In this document: positions 50,316 through 55,109 of the stretch, piece by piece
How positions within the stretch are numbered: the stretch's first letter is position 1
How the letters are laid out: each line of letters begins with the position of its first letter
Assembly: GCA_902573085.1 (NCBI GenBank)
Contig: CACGHY010000006.1
Coordinates: forward strand, 1-55,109
Source: an uncultured Candidatus Poseidoniales archaeon
GTDB lineage: Archaea; Thermoplasmatota; Poseidoniia; Poseidoniales; Thalassarchaeaceae
Length of the DNA: 55,109 bases
Reading direction: 5' to 3'
The notes under the pieces: model-generated
What the model was told of the DNA's origin: nothing
Database searches by the model: none
Seen by the model: the letters and a program-made list of their open reading frames with translations, nothing else
Translations under genes and position numbers: made by a program

Positions 50316-51107
50316 ATGCCCGGAACGTTTGACAGAACAAGGGGTCGGGCTCTAACCAGAGAAGTCTCTCCAAGTTACGCGGAGGCCGTGTCCAGCTACA
50401 TGGGCAGTAGGGTTCCAGACTACGAGGCCGCCAGACGTGCACAAGAGGTCTATTTCGCAGCGCTTAGGGCACATGGCACCGAGATCATCACCCTCCCTAC
50501 GTTGGAAGATTTTCCAGACTGCTGCTTCGTAGAGGATGCAGCAGTAATTCTAGATGACGTGGCCCTGATTCCGAACCTCGGCCATCCAAGCAGAGATGGG
50601 GAGAAGGAGTCGATGGCAGAGCATCTTGCAGATGACTTTGATATTATCAGGATGCCTGATGGAGCGACTCTAGACGGCGGAGACGTAGTCTTCTATGACG
50701 AACGCTTTCTCGTCGGTATATCCACCAGAACCAACAGGCAGGGTGCCGACTTTCTGGCAGAGCATGCGAAGGGGGCGGGTATTGACGTGCAGTTGTTCGA
50801 TGTTCCTAAGAGCACTTTGCACCTTACAACCGTCTGTTCGAGTCCGAGGCCAGGTACCATGGTCGCTGCGATGGGGCATCTGAAAGAGAACGATCTGGCC
50901 TTCGCTGAAGAGGTAATCTGGATTCCCGAGGAGGAGGGTTATGCTGCCAACACAATCGCATATGGTGACCGGATAATCATGGCAGAGGGATACAAAAAGG
51001 CCAGACACTTGTTGATGGATGCGGGATTCTCGATCACGTCAATAGAAATGACCGAATTCAGGGAGGTCGATGCTAGTCTGACCTGCCTCTCTGTCTTCAT
51101 CGGATAG
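50316..51107 (+). CDS. Dimethylarginine dimethylaminohydrolase-like enzyme
   Basis: This 263-residue protein belongs to the amidinotransferase/DDAH fold. DDAH splits methylated arginine to citrulline and methylamines. Signs are FPDCCFVEDAAVIL (about residues 66-79), DGATLDGGDVVFY, the substrate loop GISTRTNRQG, His169 in STLHLTTV, and the catalytic Cys257 in ASLTCLSVFI near the C terminus. The family usually reads GGLTCLS; here DASLTCLS. It has no signal peptide. It faces an AGXT2-like aminotransferase, another enzyme family that can act on methylarginine, with 126 bases between. Confidence 0.85.
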   Translation: MPGTFDRTRGRALTREVSPSYAEAVSSYMGSRVPDYEAARRAQEVYFAALRAHGTEIITLPTLEDFPDCCFVEDAAVILDDVALIPNLGHPSRDGEKESMAEHLADDFDIIRMPDGATLDGGDVVFYDERFLVGISTRTNRQGADFLAEHAKGAGIDVQLFDVPKSTLHLTTVCSSPRPGTMVAAMGHLKENDLAFAEEVIWIPEEEGYAANTIAYGDRIIMAEGYKKARHLLMDAGFSITSIEMTEFREVDASLTCLSVFIG

Positions 51108-51136
51108 TTTGTTAGCAACTGCAGACTCCACGGATC

Positions 51137-51847
51137 ATGCACGTAGCAGCAAAACTGACTCTAGGAGTCGGAGTTGGGATGCTTGCAATTGGTGTCTTGC
51201 TTGTTGGCTTAGGTGCTAGAACAGCAGGTTCCGTAGAGGATTTTTCTGTTGAAGAGGATGAGGTCTGGAATGGGAGTTCTGGTCAGTACGTTCATAGAGA
51301 CCCATCGGAATGGGGACTCCTAATCTTCGTTAGGGAGGATGTCAGATGTGACGAGTTCGACCTCAATGTGAGTGTTGTATCATCCGACACCGATGGTAAG
51401 GTATGGTACGAGCATGACTGGTGCACCGATGGTGGGAAGTTGCCTTCCGGTTATGCCGATGACCCTGAGGGGTGGCTACACATGGGAACCGTTCGTGGCC
51501 TCGAGATAGGAGCGACTTACGAATTCACGTCGAGGGATGAGTTTTTCGCGGTAGAGGAGAGTCAGGTCGTCGAGCTAATCGAGGGCGTGTTCGCAGGTAT
51601 CTTGGGAGCTATGAGCGGAGGCTCATGCGCATGCTGCGGACTCCTGATTCTGCTTCTCGGAGTCATTCTGGCATTTACCATGAAAGAGGAGGCCCCAACG
51701 AGCTACAAGGTGGACGCAGATGGCAAGATTATTCTCGGGAATCTCGGAACCGCGGACAATCCAGAAACAACGCGGATCACGGATGGTCCTGATGGGTCTG
51801 GGGGAGAGCTTTCGGGAGATACGGACGCTTGGTATAAGCAGAACTAG
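51137..51847 (+). CDS. Membrane-anchored extracytoplasmic protein
   Basis: This 236-residue protein has one N-terminal membrane helix (about 5-28), an acidic extracytoplasmic domain (about 32-150) with two cysteines and Trp-rich beta strands, and a second helix (about 161-188, with the odd GGSCACCGLLILLLG start), then a cytoplasmic tail. I do not recognise a family. It is 30 bases after the DDAH-like gene and may be in its operon. An inverted repeat separates it from the large exported protein downstream. Confidence 0.6.
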   Translation: MHVAAKLTLGVGVGMLAIGVLLVGLGARTAGSVEDFSVEEDEVWNGSSGQYVHRDPSEWGLLIFVREDVRCDEFDLNVSVVSSDTDGKVWYEHDWCTDGGKLPSGYADDPEGWLHMGTVRGLEIGATYEFTSRDEFFAVEESQVVELIEGVFAGILGAMSGGSCACCGLLILLLGVILAFTMKEEAPTSYKVDADGKIILGNLGTADNPETTRITDGPDGSGGELSGDTDAWYKQN

Positions 51848-51898
51848 AACATATTCCGTTTAGTGTTTATTTTGATACCCTTTACCGAATCCATTAAC

Positions 51899-51917
51899 AA
51901 TGACTCTTAGAGTCATT
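51899..51917. promoter_or_regulatory. Perfect inverted repeat just before the large exported-protein gene
   Basis: AATGACTC (51899-51906) and GAGTCATT (51910-51917) form a perfect 8-base dyad with a 3-base spacer (TTA), ending 5 bases before the ATG at 51923. The position between TATA-like DNA (about 51860-51875) and the start codon suits a repressor operator; as RNA it would form a hairpin masking the ribosome site. Confidence 0.5.
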
Positions 51918-51922
51918 GCGCA

Positions 51923-54900
51923 ATGGCTGAGCGGAACGCTAAGAACTCTGCCCAATACGGTTGGGGCAGAACCGCCGTTCTACTATCCGTGCTATTCCTA
52001 GTTCAGTCAGTGGCTCCAACAGCCGTTTCAGAGGACTCATTCGATGAGATGACGCTCTGCCAGCCCTCTCCAGGACTGGACGGGGTATGTGACAGCAGAT
52101 CCGATGCCGATGATGCGACGCAGGATATCACTAACTGGGTTGAGGGGATGTTTCACTTCAATATGACCAGCCCTACAGAGATTCAATTCCAAGCATCGTG
52201 GGCTATCAGGGAGTGGGATAAGTCAGGGATGGGACTGTTCACATCCGGTTCGATGACCGCGGCACTGAGTAGTGACAATATCAATGCAAACGATGGGTTG
52301 CCCGCGGACGTACTCAGGTCCGCCTTCGACGAGAATACGGACCCGAACGACGCTTCTTCACCAACCATACAAGAGTCCCTTCTTGGGGAGATTGATGGTT
52401 CGATAAGCGGCTTCTTGGCCAACTGGGGCGGCTCTACGTCTCCTGTGACCTCATGGGAGGATAAGGTGTTCCTACCTGATGACTCTGGAGTGGTCTCTGC
52501 GGTCGATTGTACGATTGATCCCGCTGCTGACAGTGATGGCAATGCCTTCGAGCCACCCATCTGCATTTCCACTGACGTCAACATTACTCTACCTGTTTCC
52601 TCGACTTATGGGCTAAACGGGGTAACTGAGTCCGATCTGAATACTGCTCTGGAGGCTCTACTTGTGATGGGGTCAGAAATCACTACTAAGTTCGACGTCA
52701 GGGTCGAGCCTGGTCACAAGGGGACCTATTCCATCCAACCACCACCATATGCCACAGTTACCGATGCGACCGGGTGGGGGATCAATGAGGAGGTTCTAGA
52801 GGACGGCGGGGCGTACTCTTCTGGTCTTTGGACCGTAGACAACCGTAACGATCCCAATGGGCTGTCCCCAGATAGCCAACCTGCTGACTTGGACATGACC
52901 ATCGGGATGAGAGACAAGAGCACAACAAGCATTGTGGAAGTCTCACCTAATGACAAGAGCCTGGATCTCAGAGTCTCGATCGATCTTTCCAACGAGACTA
53001 GTGCCTTAGTGGAGGTAACAGCAGGGATTTACCAGATACAGTCCAGTACTCTGAGTAGTTGGGGCGTCCCAGATTTAATGCCTAGAGACAAGGCGGTAAT
53101 TCCGGTAATCACTTCCGACGGGATCAGGATGGCCTATCACACTGGTCTGCTGGACCTTAAAGACCTGTCAAAGAGCATCCCGGTCTCGGGGATCGGTCAG
53201 GCGCTCACTGACTCAGGAAGTGGTCCGAGCGTGAAGATGGGTGATTTCCAATGGATCGGAGTGTCTAGTGCTCCCTTGGATCAGGGAGGTCTGAACTACA
53301 CCCACTCCTCCACACAGTGCGAAAGGGGAGTGAACTACTGTATGGAGGGTTCCGTAGCCATGGATGACTCCTACCCGGTATACATGAAGTCGGTAAGTCA
53401 CACGTTCCCATTCAGCCTCGCTGACTTGCTGGGCGGGAACCTCGGTGACTCTGGCTTTATGAACTCGGTTTCTGGGGACGATCTAAGCAAGCTTCTCAAC
53501 TCAGGGCTGGAGTTCTCAACGGTCCTGAGCGATGAGGCCATGGAGACGTTCTTAGGAAGCTTGCTTCCAAGCGGAATCAGCGCAGATTTAACCATGGAGA
53601 TAGTTCTGCCTTCCTGGGCGTCTACTACACAGGGGGGAGACTCAATCGTGTTGAATTACAGGGCTTCCGGGGACCACAACGGGATCATCGGGCTCACCGG
53701 TTCTGATTCTTTCTTCTGGAACCACGCAATATGCAGGGACACCGTGCCGAGCGCTTGCTTCGATGGGGGAGGGGACACAGTTTGTCCGTCGACGTCGAAG
53801 AGTTGTGCCTACATGGACGTGGACATGGACCTAGGTAAGGTGTCGTTCGCAAACCTCCCACTGACCAAGGGCGCGACGGTCGAGTTCGCCTTATCCGTTG
53901 ACATGGTCATCCACAGGATTGCTGTCCCCGATGAGTTGTTCGAATCGCTGAACACCGATTCCACCAGCATGAGCCTGGACGTCCTTCCCTCCGACCTGCT
54001 CAGGGCACTGTTGGACATAGGTTCCAGAGGGGACCCTCTCGAGGTGGAATTCTCCTTGTGCGATAATGGGAAATCGTACTGCGAGCAGAGCATGCCCATA
54101 TCGTCAAGCCAGACTTCAGGTCTTCCCTGGTACGTCAATGAGTTGGAGAGGGACATAAAGTCCCTGATTGAGGACACTGCAGAGGAGTTAACGGAAGAGG
54201 AGGGGAACGGTATCGGGAATATCGACATGTCTGAATTTACCATCGATATTGAGTTTCCTTACGAGATGATCACAGATAATGACGACGTTATCGGGGATGA
54301 AAGGGGCATAATACTCAGTATCGATATTCCGAAGGTAAGTATAACTGCTGGGATCACTAACTCATGGGTTGAGTTGATAGGAATTCTCAGGGGCAATGGA
54401 GAGAGCCCTGAGTTCGGCATTGCCACCAAAGACGCCTCAGGATCCACTCTAGCTGCCCCGTTCATCGCCCCTATGGTTACAGCGATGGGGAGTTTGGCCG
54501 ACGGGCTTTCATCGAGCATGGTTGCCCCCTCCCCAGAGGGAGTCAGAGTTAACGGTGCTAGTGCTGATTTGCCCACTTCGAATCTTGCCAACATAGGCGA
54601 TGATTCTCTCGGCCTGAGTCTGGCAGGAACATACACGATCACAATGCCTAGAGGTATAGAATTAGAGAATCTAACATCAGAAGAAGGAAGGATTACCTCT
54701 GTGATGAACAACAATTCTCGTCAAGTAATCTCATACACCATAAGCCAGGGAATGGGGGACGATAGTGTGGGTTTCACCCTTCTGCTGACCCCGATGTGGG
54801 TTATCTCCCAAGTCCAGTTCTACATCATAGGGGTGTTGGTATTCATGCTCTGGAGAGTTAGACGCAGGATGACAAGAAGGAAACGAAAGAAGAGGGCCAG

Positions 54901-55027
54901 GGCACTAGAGGCTCTCGAAGAAATGGCCTCCTCTCCTACGGGATATATCGCTCCTCAGCCCACCGTTGAGGTTGTAGAGGTTACCGACAATGGAATAGTG
55001 ATCAAAAGAAGGCTGACCGCCACCTAG
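51923..55027 (+). CDS. Large exported surface protein, 1034 aa
   Basis: This long extracellular protein has an N-terminal signal/anchor segment (about 16-36, RTAVLLSVLFLVQSVAPTAV), an acidic Ser-, Thr-, Asp- and Gly-rich body with several cysteine pairs and many beta-strand predictions, and a C-terminal membrane helix (about 953-972) followed by a strongly basic stop-transfer tail (RRRMTRRKRKKRAR). No enzymatic motif is seen. The pattern fits an anchored surface-layer or adhesin-like protein. Related genes of this size are often found in Marine Group II archaea, but the family is not named here. Confidence 0.65.
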   Translation: MAERNAKNSAQYGWGRTAVLLSVLFLVQSVAPTAVSEDSFDEMTLCQPSPGLDGVCDSRSDADDATQDITNWVEGMFHFNMTSPTEIQFQASWAIREWDKSGMGLFTSGSMTAALSSDNINANDGLPADVLRSAFDENTDPNDASSPTIQESLLGEIDGSISGFLANWGGSTSPVTSWEDKVFLPDDSGVVSAVDCTIDPAADSDGNAFEPPICISTDVNITLPVSSTYGLNGVTESDLNTALEALLVMGSEITTKFDVRVEPGHKGTYSIQPPPYATVTDATGWGINEEVLEDGGAYSSGLWTVDNRNDPNGLSPDSQPADLDMTIGMRDKSTTSIVEVSPNDKSLDLRVSIDLSNETSALVEVTAGIYQIQSSTLSSWGVPDLMPRDKAVIPVITSDGIRMAYHTGLLDLKDLSKSIPVSGIGQALTDSGSGPSVKMGDFQWIGVSSAPLDQGGLNYTHSSTQCERGVNYCMEGSVAMDDSYPVYMKSVSHTFPFSLADLLGGNLGDSGFMNSVSGDDLSKLLNSGLEFSTVLSDEAMETFLGSLLPSGISADLTMEIVLPSWASTTQGGDSIVLNYRASGDHNGIIGLTGSDSFFWNHAICRDTVPSACFDGGGDTVCPSTSKSCAYMDVDMDLGKVSFANLPLTKGATVEFALSVDMVIHRIAVPDELFESLNTDSTSMSLDVLPSDLLRALLDIGSRGDPLEVEFSLCDNGKSYCEQSMPISSSQTSGLPWYVNELERDIKSLIEDTAEELTEEEGNGIGNIDMSEFTIDIEFPYEMITDNDDVIGDERGIILSIDIPKVSITAGITNSWVELIGILRGNGESPEFGIATKDASGSTLAAPFIAPMVTAMGSLADGLSSSMVAPSPEGVRVNGASADLPTSNLANIGDDSLGLSLAGTYTITMPRGIELENLTSEEGRITSVMNNNSRQVISYTISQGMGDDSVGFTLLLTPMWVISQVQFYIIGVLVFMLWRVRRRMTRRKRKKRARALEALEEMASSPTGYIAPQPTVEVVEVTDNGIVIKRRLTAT

Positions 55028-55037
55028 TGGAGATAAC

Positions 55038-55109
55038 ATGCGAGCAGCCCTGATGGTCTTCGTAATTTTATCCGCACCTCTAAGCGGATGTATGAGTGGT
55101 CAAGGCGGT
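55038..55109 (+). CDS. Lipoprotein, N-terminal fragment (cut by window end)
   Basis: Only 24 codons are visible: MRAALMVFVILSAPLSGCMS and following. They form a complete lipoprotein signal with lipobox LSGC, so the product should be lipid-anchored outside the cell. The start ATG is 10 bases after the stop of the large exported protein, so both are probably in one operon. The 3' part is outside the window. Confidence 0.65.
   Translation, partial: MRAALMVFVILSAPLSGCMSGQGG

Noticed and set aside
1-55109. CRISPR array, toxin-antitoxin or restriction system.
   Set aside because: I saw no regularly spaced repeats, Cas genes, methylase/endonuclease pair or toxin-antitoxin-like gene pair; Vsr stands alone.

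Overview
The window looks like a chromosomal segment of a marine euryarchaeon, most probably a Marine Group II-like (Poseidoniia) lineage. The clearly archaeal genes are a short archaeal-type DnaG primase, a group II chaperonin (thermosome) subunit, deoxyhypusine synthase next to a pyruvoyl AdoMet decarboxylase, and a geranylgeranyl reductase-type flavoprotein. They are mixed with bacterial-looking metabolic genes (PurH, PurN, type II homoserine kinase, cystathionine beta-synthase, Vsr, CrtI), as is usual in that group. Spacing is tight, many genes abut or overlap, and GTG/TTG starts are frequent. The phylum assignment is an inference from gene content; no rRNA lies in the window.

Layout. 1-4.1 kb: a 5'-truncated TPR protein, a thioredoxin-fold protein, a SAM methyltransferase and an Lrp/AsnC regulator. 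4.1-11.7 kb: enolase, the spermidine/hypusine pair (speD, dhs), a decayed aminotransferase, dnaG with a strongly structured leader, three small unknown helical proteins, mobA and purN. 11.7-17.8 kb: a DUF454 membrane protein, convergent cystathionine gamma-type enzyme and cystathionine beta-synthase, purH, and a divergent thermosome subunit. 17.9-24.4 kb: a surface/glycan island with an exported Ig-like protein, two methyltransferases, a GT2 glycosyltransferase and three sulfotransferases. Parts of it are visibly AT-rich, and it contains a decayed duplicate of a gene junction. 24.4-31.1 kb: homoserine kinase-like, MOSC and membrane proteins, tRNA-Leu(GAG), LysE exporter, a second Cys/Met PLP enzyme, threonine synthase, YczE-like protein and CutA. 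31.2-39.2 kb: geranylgeranyl reductase-type enzyme, a HAD phosphatase broken at a run of ten G, an RND/MMPL transporter, an epimerase and a secreted subtilase. 39.3-46.1 kb: a co-directional run of BNR lipoprotein, Vsr, UbiB-like kinase, CrtI, Aba4-like and DoxX-like membrane proteins, SDR and Rieske protein. 46.1-55.1 kb: membrane-anchored winged-helix protein, Cys-repeat secreted protein, cupredoxin, class III aminotransferase, DDAH-like hydrolase, and a set of large exported proteins ending in a truncated lipoprotein.

How the genes fit together. SpeD and DHS form a two-step supply line from spermidine synthesis to eIF5A hypusination. The homoserine kinase-like protein, threonine synthase and two transsulfuration-family enzymes plus cystathionine beta-synthase cover branches of aspartate-family and sulfur amino acid metabolism. 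The 18.9-24.4 kb island probably decorates a surface glycan with methyl and sulfate groups. The 41-46 kb run suggests modification of a carotenoid or other isoprenoid.

The items most worth a second look are the dnaG leader structure, the duplicated and decayed methyltransferase/membrane-protein junction inside the sulfation island, the G10 frameshift, the CrtI-Aba4-DoxX-SDR-Rieske run with a leaderless 22-codon ORF in it, and the Cys-repeat exported protein divergent from a cupredoxin. I found no CRISPR array, prophage, insertion sequence or convincing new defence system.
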